From Aquipseudomonas alcaligenes NBRC 14159 (lineage in GTDB: Bacteria; Pseudomonadota; Gammaproteobacteria; Pseudomonadales; Pseudomonadaceae): a stretch of DNA of 64,000 nucleotides. Shown here piece by piece: positions 54,706 through 63,899 of the stretch. Under the pieces are notes generated by a model. That model was given only the letters and a program-made list of their open reading frames with translations, ran no database searches and was not told the origin of the DNA. Position numbers and translations under genes: made by a program. How positions within the stretch are numbered: position 1 is the first letter of the stretch; every line of letters starts with the position of its first letter. The stretch covers positions 148,303-212,302 of the forward strand of contig NZ_BATI01000007.1 of the NCBI RefSeq assembly GCF_000467105.1, read 5' to 3'.

Positions 54706-56889
54706 ATGGAACAGCAAGCGAAGAGCCTGGCCCGAATACCGTTCGCCAAGGCGCGTCTGCCGTTGGCCATGGCCTGCGCACTGGGTGCATTCAGCATGGG
54801 ACTGCAGGCTGAAGAAGCGATCCAGCTGGAAACCACCAATATCAGTGGCGAACTGGACAGCCCGGTCGGCGAGGACCAGGGCTATGTGGCCAAGAACAGC
54901 CGCAGCGCCACCAAGATCAATACTCCGCTCAGTGAAACCCCGCGCTCGGTCTCGGTTGTCACCGAAGAGCAGATGAAGGACCGCAACGTCCAGACCATCA
55001 GCGAGGCGCTGCGCTACTCCGGTGGCGTGCAGGCCGGTTTCTACGGCGAGGACAACAAGCAGGACTGGTTCATCATCCGCGGCTTCAAGCAGGCCAACAA
55101 CGGCCTGTTCATGGACGGCTCGCGCATCTATTCCAGCGCTTTCTACAGCTGGCAGATCGATCCCTACATGCTCGAACGCATCGAGGTGCTCAAGGGTGCG
55201 GCCTCGGTGCTGTACGGCCAGACGCCGCCCGGCGGCCTGATCAACCTGCAGAGCAAGCGCCCGACCGCCGACGCCCGTAACGAATTGGGCGTGCAGTTCG
55301 GCAGCTTCGACCGCAAGCAGATCAATGCCGATGTCGGCGGCAAGCTGGATGAAGAAGGCAATCTGCTGTACCGCGTGGTGGCCCTGAGCCGCGATACCGG
55401 TACCCAGGTCGATGACGTCGATGCCGCGCGCATCCTGCTGGCCCCCTCGATGACCATCAACTTCAACGAGGACACTTCGCTGACGCTGCTGGCCAGCATG
55501 CAGAAGGATCGTTCCGATCCCCAGCTGCAGTTCCTGCCGTCCAGCGGCACCATCGAGCACAACCCGAACGGCAAGATCGACACCGACACCGCCGTGGGCG
55601 ACCCGAGCTACGAGACCTTCGAGCGCGACCAGTACACCCTGGGCTACGAGCTGAACCACCGTCTGAACGACAACTGGGACTTCCAGCAGAACCTGCGCTA
55701 CGGCCACATGGAGCTGGAACTGCGCCAGCTGTTCTACTACGGCAACCTCACCGATCGCGTGATCAACCGTGGCCTGACCTACAACGACGGCAAGGCCGAC
55801 AACCTGTCGGTGGACAACCGCCTGCTAGGCAACTGGTTCGGCGACCGCTGGGAGAACACCCTGCTGCTGGGTGCCGACTACCAGCAGCTGAAGATCAACG
55901 ACCGCAGCCCCAACGGCTACCCGAACTTTGGCGTAATTCCCCCGCTGGATATCTTCAATCCAAGCAACAATGCACCTCTTTTCGGCTTTGTCCCGGTCGG
56001 TAATGACGCCCCTATTGGTGATTTCGCCGTTGAGGACAAGGATACCCGCGCCGACCAGATGGGCTACTACCTGCAGGAGCAGTTCAAGTACGACAACTGG
56101 GTGTTCCTGCTCGGCGGTCGCTACGACACCTCGCGCACCGACTTCGACAACCGCACCACGGGCGCCAGCCACAACGTGCGTGACGAGGACTTCACCTGGA
56201 GCGGTGGTGTGGCCTATGTGTTCGACAACGGCCTGACGCCCTACATCAGCTACTCCGAGTTCTTCCTGCCGGTTACCGACATTAATCGTGTCACCGGTAA
56301 GCCGTTCGAACCGCAGGAAGGCGATCAAAAGGAAATCGGCATCAAGTACCAGCCGGAAGGTCTGGATGCGATGTTTACCGCTGCCGCCTTTGAACTGACT
56401 CAGGAAAACGTCACTAAAAACCGCAATGGAGTTCCCACACAGTTGGGCGAGGTTCGTAGCCGTGGCATTGAGCTGGAAGCCCAGGCCAATGTCACCGAGA
56501 ACATCAGCCTGATCGCCAGCTACACCAAGCTGGACCCAGAGACCACCAAGAGCACCGTCGAGGCGGAGAAGGGCAAAAAGCCGGCCAACGTCGCCGACGA
56601 AATGGCTTCGCTGTGGGGCAAGTACCAGTTCATCGGTGGCGCGCTGGACGGCCTGGAATTCGGTGCCGGCGCACGCCACACCAGCTCCAGCTATGGCGAC
56701 AACACCGAGACCCTGGAAGTGCCGTCCTACACCCTGCTGGACGCCATGATCAGCTATCGCATCCAGGACGTGCGCCTGCAGCTCAACGCCAACAACCTGA
56801 CCGACAAAGAGTACGTCACCGCCTGTGACTACTACTGCTGGTACGGCAACCGTCGCAACGTCATCGCCAGTGTGAGTTATGACTTCTAA
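54706..56889 (+). CDS. TonB-dependent siderophore receptor (FhuA/ferrichrome type)
   Basis: The 727-residue outer-membrane protein has a signal peptide ending near LQA, a plug domain (TPLSETPRSVSVVTEEQM, RGFKQANNGLFMDG, IEVLKGAASVLYGQTPPGGLINLQSKRP) and a C-terminal beta-barrel ending in an aromatic (SVSYDF). The C-terminal CDYYCWYGNRRNVIASVSYDF region is typical of FhuA-like hydroxamate receptors. No N-terminal signalling (STN) domain is present. The ATG at 54706 follows a GGGGAG ribosome site. Its end overlaps the next start by 11 bases. Confidence 0.92.
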   Translation: MEQQAKSLARIPFAKARLPLAMACALGAFSMGLQAEEAIQLETTNISGELDSPVGEDQGYVAKNSRSATKINTPLSETPRSVSVVTEEQMKDRNVQTISEALRYSGGVQAGFYGEDNKQDWFIIRGFKQANNGLFMDGSRIYSSAFYSWQIDPYMLERIEVLKGAASVLYGQTPPGGLINLQSKRPTADARNELGVQFGSFDRKQINADVGGKLDEEGNLLYRVVALSRDTGTQVDDVDAARILLAPSMTINFNEDTSLTLLASMQKDRSDPQLQFLPSSGTIEHNPNGKIDTDTAVGDPSYETFERDQYTLGYELNHRLNDNWDFQQNLRYGHMELELRQLFYYGNLTDRVINRGLTYNDGKADNLSVDNRLLGNWFGDRWENTLLLGADYQQLKINDRSPNGYPNFGVIPPLDIFNPSNNAPLFGFVPVGNDAPIGDFAVEDKDTRADQMGYYLQEQFKYDNWVFLLGGRYDTSRTDFDNRTTGASHNVRDEDFTWSGGVAYVFDNGLTPYISYSEFFLPVTDINRVTGKPFEPQEGDQKEIGIKYQPEGLDAMFTAAAFELTQENVTKNRNGVPTQLGEVRSRGIELEAQANVTENISLIASYTKLDPETTKSTVEAEKGKKPANVADEMASLWGKYQFIGGALDGLEFGAGARHTSSSYGDNTETLEVPSYTLLDAMISYRIQDVRLQLNANNLTDKEYVTACDYYCWYGNRRNVIASVSYDF

Positions 56890-57877
56890 TCCGCTGCAAC
56901 AACTGCCGCTGCCCACCGGGCAGCGCCTGCTCGGTCGTGACGACGGCGCCAGCCTGGCCCTGCACCTGGACGAGCGCGCGCTGCTACGCGCCCGTCGTCA
57001 GGATGGGCTGCTGGTACCGTTGGAGCTGGCTGCCGAGGAGCAGGCCGAGGCGCTGTGGGCGCTGGCCTACTGGTGCTTCGCCAACGACACCCAGCTGCAG
57101 GCCGTGCACCTGCAGCTGGACTCGGTCGAGCCGGCCCTGCTGGCCAGCGGTCTGCTGATTGCCGAGGGCAGCGAGCTGCGCATCGAACGCTCGTCGTTCT
57201 GGCAGCTGCCGGGCCCTTTCCTGCGCACTGCCGGCAGTGCCGGCTACCCGCAGCAGATGGTCATGCACCCGACGGGCCGTCGTCACCCTCGCCGCGCGCC
57301 CAAGCCGGTGGGCGAGGTCTACCGGCGTTTCGATGCCACGCTGGGCGCCTGGATCTCCCTGCGCACCCTGGACATCGACGAGGACCTGGAGCGCTTCAAC
57401 CGCTGGCAGAACAGTGCCCGCGTGGCGGCGTTCTGGCAGGAGGAGGGCGATCTGGCCAAGCATCGCCGTTACCTCGAGGAGCTGGCTTGCGACCCACGTG
57501 TGCTGACCCTGATCGGTTGTTTCGACGACCAACCCTTCGCCTACTACGAGGCCTATTGGGCCAAGGAAGACCGCATCGCGCCGTTCTACGAGGTTGGCGA
57601 CTACGATCGGGGCATCCACATGCTGGTGGGTGAGGAGAGTCATCGCGGTCCGCACAAGGTGGCGAGCTGGCTGAGCGCACTGACCCACTACCTGTTTCTC
57701 GATGACCCACGCACTCAGCGTGTGGTTGCCGAACCCCGCGCGGACAACGCCCGGATGATCGGCCACATGCAGGCGCAGGGTTATCACAAGGCCAAGGAGT
57801 TCGATTTCCCGCACAAGCGCGCTGCACTCATGGTGCAGTCGCGCGAAGTGTTCTTCGAACGTTGCCACCTGGCATGA
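56879..57877 (+). CDS. GNAT N-acyltransferase for hydroxamate formation (IucB/RhbD type)
   Basis: The 332-residue protein has a variable N-terminal half and a C-terminal GNAT domain with DYDRGIHMLVGEESHRGPHKV (acyl-CoA pocket), LFLDDPRTQRVVAEPRADN and GYHKAKEFDFPHKRAAL, the signature of siderophore acetyltransferases. It would acylate the N-hydroxyl-amine made by the downstream monooxygenase; acetyl is the likely group but cannot be proven by reading. It overlaps the receptor gene and is therefore co-translated. Confidence 0.9.
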   Translation: MTSNPLQQLPLPTGQRLLGRDDGASLALHLDERALLRARRQDGLLVPLELAAEEQAEALWALAYWCFANDTQLQAVHLQLDSVEPALLASGLLIAEGSELRIERSSFWQLPGPFLRTAGSAGYPQQMVMHPTGRRHPRRAPKPVGEVYRRFDATLGAWISLRTLDIDEDLERFNRWQNSARVAAFWQEEGDLAKHRRYLEELACDPRVLTLIGCFDDQPFAYYEAYWAKEDRIAPFYEVGDYDRGIHMLVGEESHRGPHKVASWLSALTHYLFLDDPRTQRVVAEPRADNARMIGHMQAQGYHKAKEFDFPHKRAALMVQSREVFFERCHLA

Positions 57878-57886
57878 GCAACAAGG

Positions 57887-57941
57887 CTCGCGGCAATCTG
57901 CCGCGAGACCACAGAACAACAGAGCCGCGCCCGAGCGCGGC
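57887..57941 (+). other. Two consecutive hairpins between acyltransferase and monooxygenase genes
   Basis: CTCGCGGCA-ATC-TGCCGCGAG (57887-57907) and GCCGCGC-CCGA-GCGCGGC (57924-57941) are perfect stems without T-runs. No PvdS-type or sigma70 promoter is apparent in this 148-base gap, so the monooxygenase may be read through, with the hairpins acting in mRNA stability. Confidence 0.55.
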
Positions 57942-58025
57942 CGTGAACCACTGATGAGGTTGGGCAGGCGGATGCCTACTGCGTCCGCCCCAGACACGAG
58001 CCACTCCACAGGATCGGGGCCTGAC

Positions 58026-59321
58026 ATGAGCATAGAAACACTGGAATACGACGTCATCGGACTGGGCTTCGGGCCCGCCAACCTGGCCATCGCGGTGGCC
58101 CTGGAAGAAGATCGCCGCGTGCGTGAGAACGGCCTGCGCTATTGCTTCCTGGAGAAGAAACAGGCTTTCGAGTGGCATGGCGGCATGCTGCTGGACGACA
58201 GTCGCATGCAGATTTCCTTCCTCAAGGACCTCGCGACGCTGCGCAATCCGTCCAGCCGCTACACCTTCGTCAATTACCTGCATCAGAAGCGCCGTCTGGA
58301 AGCCTTCATCAACATCAGCACCTTCACTCCCTCGCGCCTGGAGTACAACGACTACCTGGGCTGGGCCGCCGGTCACTTTGCCGACCGCGTGCACTACGGC
58401 GAGGAAGTGATTGCCGTCGAGCCGGTCATGGACGGTGGTGAGGTCAGTCGGGTCAAGGTGATCTCGCGCCTGGCCGATGGCCGCACCCGCGCACGCATCA
58501 CCCGCAACCTGGTGGTCAGCATCGGCGGTGAGCCGGCGGTGCCGGAAATGTTCCGCACGCTGCGCGAGGATGGCCGGGTGATCCACTCGGCCCAATACCT
58601 GGAGCGTATCCAGGGTGTGGCCGAGCCACGCCGGATCGCCGTGATCGGCTCCGGGCAGAGTGCCGCGGAGATCTTCACCGATCTGTGCGGGTGCTTCCCG
58701 ACCGCCGAGGTGAGCATGGTGATGCGCAGCCAGGCCATGCGTCCGGCCGACGACAGCCCCTTCGTCAACGAGATCTTCGATCCGGCCTACACCGACGTGG
58801 TCTTCGGCCAGGCGCCGGAAGAGCGTGAAGCCTTCCTGCAGGCCAATGCCCAGACCAACTATTCGGTGGTCAACCTGGACCTGATCGAGAGCATCTACCA
58901 TCGCCTGTACCAGCAGAAAGTCACCGGCCATGCGCCGCACAGCCTGCTGCCGCAGCGCAGCATCGAGGCAGTGCAGGCCGGGGCCGAAGGTGTGCGCCTG
59001 ACCCTGCAGGGCCCGGAAGGCCGCGAAGATCGTCTGTTCGACGCGGTGGTTCTGGCCACCGGCTACCGCCGTGATGGCTACAAGCGCCTGCTTGGCGGCC
59101 TGCAGGCGCACCTTGGCGAGGGCGTGGAACGCGATTATCGTCTGTGCTGCCAACCGCAGATGAGCGCCGGCATCTACCTGCAGGGCTGCTGCGAGGCCAG
59201 TCACGGTCTGAGCGACACGCTGCTGTCGGTACTTGCCATTCGCTCGCAGGAAGTGGTCGACGCCCTGCTGGACAACAGTCGTCGCCGCCAATCGACAGGA
59301 GTCGCCAGCGCATGTGCCTGA
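58026..59321 (+). CDS. L-ornithine N5- / L-lysine N6-monooxygenase
   Basis: The 431-residue flavoenzyme hydroxylates the side-chain amine of ornithine (or lysine) as the first step to a hydroxamate. It has FAD-binding GLGFGPANLAIA, NADPH-binding GSGQSAAEIF and the C-terminal ATGYRRDGY, plus LDDSRMQISFLKDLATLRNP, all features of the PvdA/SidA/IucD family. The product fits PvdA more than IucD by eye, and the amphibactin-like NRPS argues for ornithine. The ATG at 58026 is preferred to an upstream start at 57954. Confidence 0.92.
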   Translation: MSIETLEYDVIGLGFGPANLAIAVALEEDRRVRENGLRYCFLEKKQAFEWHGGMLLDDSRMQISFLKDLATLRNPSSRYTFVNYLHQKRRLEAFINISTFTPSRLEYNDYLGWAAGHFADRVHYGEEVIAVEPVMDGGEVSRVKVISRLADGRTRARITRNLVVSIGGEPAVPEMFRTLREDGRVIHSAQYLERIQGVAEPRRIAVIGSGQSAAEIFTDLCGCFPTAEVSMVMRSQAMRPADDSPFVNEIFDPAYTDVVFGQAPEEREAFLQANAQTNYSVVNLDLIESIYHRLYQQKVTGHAPHSLLPQRSIEAVQAGAEGVRLTLQGPEGREDRLFDAVVLATGYRRDGYKRLLGGLQAHLGEGVERDYRLCCQPQMSAGIYLQGCCEASHGLSDTLLSVLAIRSQEVVDALLDNSRRRQSTGVASACA

Positions 59322-59337
59322 CCCAGGCGGGGGGCCG

Positions 59338-60087
59338 ATGATCCCGGCCATTGCCCCGCTGTTCCAAGGGCCTTTCGCCCATTACCGCGATGTCCTTACC
59401 CTTGCGGATGACCCACGCCCGGCACTGTCCGGGCGTGAGTTTGTCAGCGCCGGACGTCTGGAAGAGCAGATGCTGCGCTTCGCCCCGGAGCATGCCGAGG
59501 GTGACCGGCGGGCGCTGCTGTCACTGTGGTCGAAGTACTATTTCCTGCGCCTGATCCCGCCGGTACTGGCTGCCGGCCTGATCCTCAACTGGCGCCTGCC
59601 GCTGGCGTTCGACGAAATCCAGGTGGTGGTCGGTGCCGACGGTCTGCCCGAGGCCTTCAAGCTGCCGCACGCCGGCGAACGCTGGAGCGCGGCGCCGGCC
59701 AACGGTTTCGAACGTTTCTCGGGGCTGCTGGACGACAATCTACTGCCCTTCATCGACGGCCTGCGCGCCCATCGCAAGATTGCCGCCCGGGTGCTGTGGA
59801 GTAACGCCGGCAATTACTTCGAGTGGTTCATGTCGACGCTCGGCGGCCTGCCGTTCCCCAAGCCGGTGTTGGCCCAGGGCTTCGAGATACTGGAAAGCAA
59901 GCTGCGCCCGGATGGCAGCCGCAACCCGCTATTCGAGCCGGTCAGCTACGTGCCGCAGGGCGAGGGCTGCGCGCCCTGGCGCCAGCGCAAGCTGTGCTGC
60001 ATCCGCAACGAGCTGGGCATGGCGATGTGCGACAACTGCCCGCTGCTGGAAGAGCCGCCGGCAGAAGGTGTGGCCGTACTGGATTGA
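59338..60087 (+). CDS. fhuF: Siderophore-iron reductase FhuF
   Basis: The 249-residue protein reduces Fe(III) bound to hydroxamates so that iron is released in the cytoplasm. The diagnostic C-terminal CC-X10-C-X2-C [2Fe-2S] motif is present as CCIRNELGMAMCDNC. It lies 16 bases after the monooxygenase, linking biosynthesis with iron release, and is convergent with the fhuB permease. Confidence 0.9.
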   Translation: MIPAIAPLFQGPFAHYRDVLTLADDPRPALSGREFVSAGRLEEQMLRFAPEHAEGDRRALLSLWSKYYFLRLIPPVLAAGLILNWRLPLAFDEIQVVVGADGLPEAFKLPHAGERWSAAPANGFERFSGLLDDNLLPFIDGLRAHRKIAARVLWSNAGNYFEWFMSTLGGLPFPKPVLAQGFEILESKLRPDGSRNPLFEPVSYVPQGEGCAPWRQRKLCCIRNELGMAMCDNCPLLEEPPAEGVAVLD

Positions 60088-60110
60088 TCGGGTACGCGAG
60101 TTAAAAGGCA

Positions 60111-60166
60111 GCCCGGACGCAATCCGGGATGCAGGCGACTCGCTTGCCGGATTGCATCCGGGCTAC
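60111..60166. repeat. REP-like inverted repeat between fhuF and fhuB
   Basis: GCCCGGACGCAATCCGGG and CCGGATTGCATCCGGGCTAC face each other, like the element at 10648-10700. It lies between convergent genes, where it may help end transcription. Confidence 0.8.
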
Positions 60167-60172
60167 AGACAT

Positions 60173-60190
60173 CGGGCGCGATAGCGCCCG
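60173..60190. terminator. Short hairpin between convergent fhuF and fhuB
   Basis: CGGGCGC-GATA-GCGCCCG is a perfect seven-base stem but has no T-run on either side, so it is at best a weak terminator. Confidence 0.4.
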
Positions 60191-60196
60191 GTGTCT

Positions 60197-62212
60197 TCAG
60201 CGCCGATACAGGCACAGCATGAAGTAGGCGCCACCCAGCAGTGAGGCCAGCAGCCCAGCCGGCAACTGCGCGGGGAACAGCAGGGTGCGTCCCAGCCAGT
60301 CCGCCGCCACCATCACCAGAGCACCGAGCAGCGCCGCACCGAGTAATTGCGGTACGGCGCGGGCCAGGCCGAGCAGGCGCGCCAGGTGCGGCGCCAGCAG
60401 GCCGATAAAACTCAGCGGCCCGACGATCAGCGTGGCGCCGGCGGTCAGCAGTGCCGCCAGCAGAAGCAGCACCAGGCGGCCACGGCCCAGCGGCACCCCC
60501 AGGGCGCGTGGCGTACCTTCACCCAACGGCAGCAGCTCCAGCCAGCGGCCGAAGGGCAGGGCAGCAGCCAGCAGAACCAGGCTGCAGACCAGGACCCACA
60601 GCGCCATCTGCGGACCGACGAAATAGGTGGAGCCGGACATCCAGCTGAGCAGGTTCTGCCCGCGCGGGTCACCGCCCGCCAGCAGGATGACCTGCAGGGC
60701 ATCGAACAGCGCGGTGATGCTGATGCCGATCAGTAGCACCTTCTCCGGAGCGAACCCGGAGCGGCGCGACAGGCCGAGCAGCAGGAGCAGAGTCAGTCCG
60801 GCGCCCAGGCCGCCCAGTGCCAGCTGCGCCAGCGGGCCGGAGAAGGGCAGCAGGAATAACAGGGCGATCAGGCCCAACGCGGCACCGGCGCTGATGCCGA
60901 GCACCTCGGGGCTGGACATGGGGTTGCCGGTCAGGCGCTGGATCATGCAGCCGGCCAGCGCCAGCATGCAGCCCGCGGATGCTGCGGCCATTACCCGTGG
61001 CCAGCGCCAGTCGAGCAGCGCGGCATCGTCGAGGTTCCAGCTCCATCCTTCCAGTCCGCGCCCCAGGCCCAGTGCCAGGACGATGCCGGTGGCCAATGCC
61101 AGCAGCAGTGGCAGCAGGCGCCGGGCCGGGAACGGATGGCGAGCGAAGCTGTGCTCGGCAGCGCTCTGGGGCTGGCCGCCGGGCAGGTGCAGGCGCGGCA
61201 GCAGCCAGAGCAGTAGCGGCGCGCCGAGCAGGGCGGTGGCGGCACCGGTCGGCACCAGCTCGGCCAGGTTGCCGGCCAGGCGCTGGATGCCCAGGTCGGT
61301 GACGCACAGCAGCAGGCCACCGAGCAGCGGCGCCCAGATCAGGCGCTGGGCAAAGCTGCGCGCGCCGAGCAGGCGCACCAGGGCAGGCGCAGCCAGACCA
61401 ATGAAGCCGATCACGCCGACCACGCTGACCACACAGGCGGCCAGGTACACGGACAGGGTCAGGCTGACGATGCGCAGAAAGCGCAGCGGCACACCCAGGC
61501 TCTTCACCCCGCTGTCGTCCAGTTCCAGCAGGGCCAGCGGGCGCAGCAGCGGCAGCAGGAGCAGCAGGCCGACGGCCAGGCGTGGCAACAGGAACTGCAC
61601 GCCGCTCCAGCTGTTCTGGCTGAGCGAGCCGGAGCCCCAGATAAATACGGCATTCAGATCCTGCTGCTGGACCAGCATCAGGGTGACGTTCAGTGCGCTC
61701 AGGTAGAGGGTCACCACCAGGCCGGCGAGGATCAGCGTCAGCGGCGCCAGGGCGCGGCGCCAGGCCAGGGCGAACACCAGCAGGGATGCCAGGCCGCCAC
61801 CGGCCAGGGCCATCCACTCGCGGCCGTAGTCCAGCGCCCAGGGCGCCCACAGCGTGGCGACCAGCAGGCCGAGTTGGGCGCCGCTGGATACGCCCAACGT
61901 GGTTGGCGAGGCCAACGGGTTACGCAACACCTGCTGCATCAGGGTGCCGGCCAGGGCCAGCACGGCGCCGCAGAGCAGAGCCATGCACAGGCGCGGCAGC
62001 CAGCTGAAATGCAGGATCAGCTGCGCCATATCGCCCTCGGCAGGGCTGGTCATGGCTGCCAGCCACTCGCCAAGGGGCAGGCGTCGGCCGAGATCGCTCA
62101 GCGCCAGGCCAAAGGACAGGACCAGAAGCAGGCCACACAGCCAGCCAGGGTGGCGGGAGAAACCGAAGCGCGCGCGGGTGGGCAGCGGCCCCTGGGCCAG
62201 CAGGTCGGTCAT
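60197..62212 (-). CDS. fhuB: Double-length Fe(III)-hydroxamate permease FhuB
   Basis: The 671-residue inner-membrane protein is two fused FecCD-type permeases, as in E. coli FhuB. Each half carries the conserved loop: LAGTLMQQVLRNPLASPTTLGVSSGAQ in the first and LAGCMIQRLTGNPMSSPEVLGISAGAALG in the second. Each has about ten helices. It starts at ATG 62212, overlapping fhuD by four bases, and is the last gene of the leftward fhuCDB operon. Confidence 0.93.
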   Translation of the reverse strand: MTDLLAQGPLPTRARFGFSRHPGWLCGLLLVLSFGLALSDLGRRLPLGEWLAAMTSPAEGDMAQLILHFSWLPRLCMALLCGAVLALAGTLMQQVLRNPLASPTTLGVSSGAQLGLLVATLWAPWALDYGREWMALAGGGLASLLVFALAWRRALAPLTLILAGLVVTLYLSALNVTLMLVQQQDLNAVFIWGSGSLSQNSWSGVQFLLPRLAVGLLLLLPLLRPLALLELDDSGVKSLGVPLRFLRIVSLTLSVYLAACVVSVVGVIGFIGLAAPALVRLLGARSFAQRLIWAPLLGGLLLCVTDLGIQRLAGNLAELVPTGAATALLGAPLLLWLLPRLHLPGGQPQSAAEHSFARHPFPARRLLPLLLALATGIVLALGLGRGLEGWSWNLDDAALLDWRWPRVMAAASAGCMLALAGCMIQRLTGNPMSSPEVLGISAGAALGLIALLFLLPFSGPLAQLALGGLGAGLTLLLLLGLSRRSGFAPEKVLLIGISITALFDALQVILLAGGDPRGQNLLSWMSGSTYFVGPQMALWVLVCSLVLLAAALPFGRWLELLPLGEGTPRALGVPLGRGRLVLLLLAALLTAGATLIVGPLSFIGLLAPHLARLLGLARAVPQLLGAALLGALVMVAADWLGRTLLFPAQLPAGLLASLLGGAYFMLCLYRR

Positions 62213-63066
62213 GGCGCGATCTCCGGCGCCAGGCGCGCCTCCAGCAGGTTGGCAAAACGCTCGGCGGCCATCAGGCCGTTGAAACTCCATACCGGCGGCA
62301 GGCCATACAGGCGCTGCTCACGCACGGCCGGCAGCTGCTGCCACAGGGCACTGGCTGCCAGGCCCTCGGCGGTGCCGGGCGGCATCGGCTCCAGGTAGAG
62401 CAGGGCGGCGCCGGGTTCTTCGGCCAGGCGCTCGATGCCCTGCTGGCTGAAGCCCCAGTAGTTGGTCGGGCCGCTCCAGGCGTTGCACAGGCCGACCCGA
62501 TCCAGCACGCCCTGGTAGATGCTCTGCTTACCGAACAGGCGCACATGACGTTCGTCGAGGAAGGTCAGCACATAGAAAGGCGGCAATGCCCGCGAGGCCA
62601 GGCGCTGTTTGACCCGCGCCATCGTGGCGTCGATGCGCGCGATCATCGCCTCGCCCTGCGCCACACGACCGAGCAGTTCGGCCAGCTCGCGGGTCACCCG
62701 CTGAGCACCGATATAGGCCTCGGCTTCCGGGGTGTAGATGGCCAGCATATGCACCGGCGCGATGCGCTCCAGCTGCGGCCGGCTGGTGGCGAACTGTGGG
62801 GTGATCAGGATCATGTCGGGTTTGAGCTGGCTGAGCAACTCCAGGTTCGGCTCCACCCGCAGGCCCAGATCGACCACCGAGGTCGGCAGCTCGGGGGCTT
62901 GTACCCAGCGCCGATAACCTTCGGTCTGGGCCACCGCGATCGGTGCCACGCCCAGGCCCAGCAGGGTTTCGGTCAGGCCCCAGTCGATCACCGCGATGCG
63001 CGGCTGACGGGCATCGGCCTGGGCCAGGCCCGCCAGCAGGACGAGCGCACAGAACAGCCAGCGCAT
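62209..63066 (-). CDS. fhuD: Periplasmic Fe(III)-hydroxamate binding protein FhuD
   Basis: The 285-residue protein begins with a signal peptide (MRWLFCALVLLAGLAQA) and has a class III binding-protein fold: RIAVIDWGLTETLLGLGVAPIAVA at the N-terminal lobe, then LKPDMILITPQ, typical of FhuD. It receives the ferric hydroxamate from the receptor and delivers it to FhuB. It overlaps both neighbours by a few bases. Confidence 0.92.
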   Translation of the reverse strand: MRWLFCALVLLAGLAQADARQPRIAVIDWGLTETLLGLGVAPIAVAQTEGYRRWVQAPELPTSVVDLGLRVEPNLELLSQLKPDMILITPQFATSRPQLERIAPVHMLAIYTPEAEAYIGAQRVTRELAELLGRVAQGEAMIARIDATMARVKQRLASRALPPFYVLTFLDERHVRLFGKQSIYQGVLDRVGLCNAWSGPTNYWGFSQQGIERLAEEPGAALLYLEPMPPGTAEGLAASALWQQLPAVREQRLYGLPPVWSFNGLMAAERFANLLEARLAPEIAP

Positions 63067-63833
63067 CAGACCACCACGGCGATGGGTTGCTGGCCCTGCG
63101 GATGGCTGAGCACCTGCATGGGCAGGCCATAGATGGCCTCCAGATTGCTATCCGTCATCAGTTCGGCCGGGCTGCCGTCCAGGAGCAGGCGACCGCTGTG
63201 CAGGGCGATCAGGCGGTCGCAGTAACGTGCCGCCATATTGATGTCGTGCAGCACCACGATGACGCTCAGGCCGAGCTGCTGGCTGAGTTTGTGCACCAGG
63301 CCCAGCACATCGACCTGGTGGGCAATGTCCAGCGCCGAGGTCGGCTCGTCCAACAGCAGGAAGCGGCTGTTCTGCGCCAGCAGCATGGCTAGCCACACAC
63401 GCTGGCGCTCGCCGCCAGAGAGGCTGTCGACCATGCGCTCGGCGAAGCGTGCGGTATCGGTGAGTTCCAGGGCCTCGCGCACCTTGGCGTGGTCCTCGGC
63501 GCCGAAGCGGCCTAGCAGGCCATGCCAGGGGTAGCGGCCGAAGCCGACCAGCTCGCGCACCGTCAGGCTCTCGGCGGCCGGCAACTGCTGCGGTAGGTAG
63601 GCGACCTGGCGGGCAAAATCGCGGTCCTTCCAGGCATCCAGCGGCTGGTTATCCAGCAGTATGCGACCGGCGCTGGCCGGCTGCTGGCGCGCCAGCATCT
63701 TCAGCAGGGTGGATTTTCCGGAGCCGTTGTGGCCGATCAGGCCGACCATCTGGCCCTGGGGGATGTCGAGCGACAGCGGATGCAGGAGCGTGCGCTCCGC
63801 CAGGCTGAAGCTGACCGCATCGAGTCGGAACAT
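63066..63833 (-). CDS. fhuC: Fe(III)-hydroxamate ABC transporter ATPase FhuC
   Basis: The 255-residue ATPase has Walker A GHNGSGKST, Q-loop AYLPQQLP, signature LSGGERQR, Walker B FLLLDEPTSALD and the switch His in VVLHDINMAARYC. It powers FhuB. The ATG at 63833 is preferred; a TTG two codons upstream is also open. It is the first gene of the operon. Confidence 0.93.
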   Translation of the reverse strand: MFRLDAVSFSLAERTLLHPLSLDIPQGQMVGLIGHNGSGKSTLLKMLARQQPASAGRILLDNQPLDAWKDRDFARQVAYLPQQLPAAESLTVRELVGFGRYPWHGLLGRFGAEDHAKVREALELTDTARFAERMVDSLSGGERQRVWLAMLLAQNSRFLLLDEPTSALDIAHQVDVLGLVHKLSQQLGLSVIVVLHDINMAARYCDRLIALHSGRLLLDGSPAELMTDSNLEAIYGLPMQVLSHPQGQQPIAVVV

Positions 63834-63880
63834 GGACAATCCTTGGCGAGCCGGACATGCGCGAAGGCGGCGACTTTAGC

Positions 63881-63899
63881 CAAAATGATAATCCCATGC
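63881..63899. promoter_or_regulatory. Probable Fur site upstream of fhuC
   Basis: CAAAATGATAATCCCATGC has the strong half ATGATAATC of the Fur consensus and 12 of 19 matches overall by my count, about 50 bases before the fhuC start on the minus strand. Confidence 0.5.
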
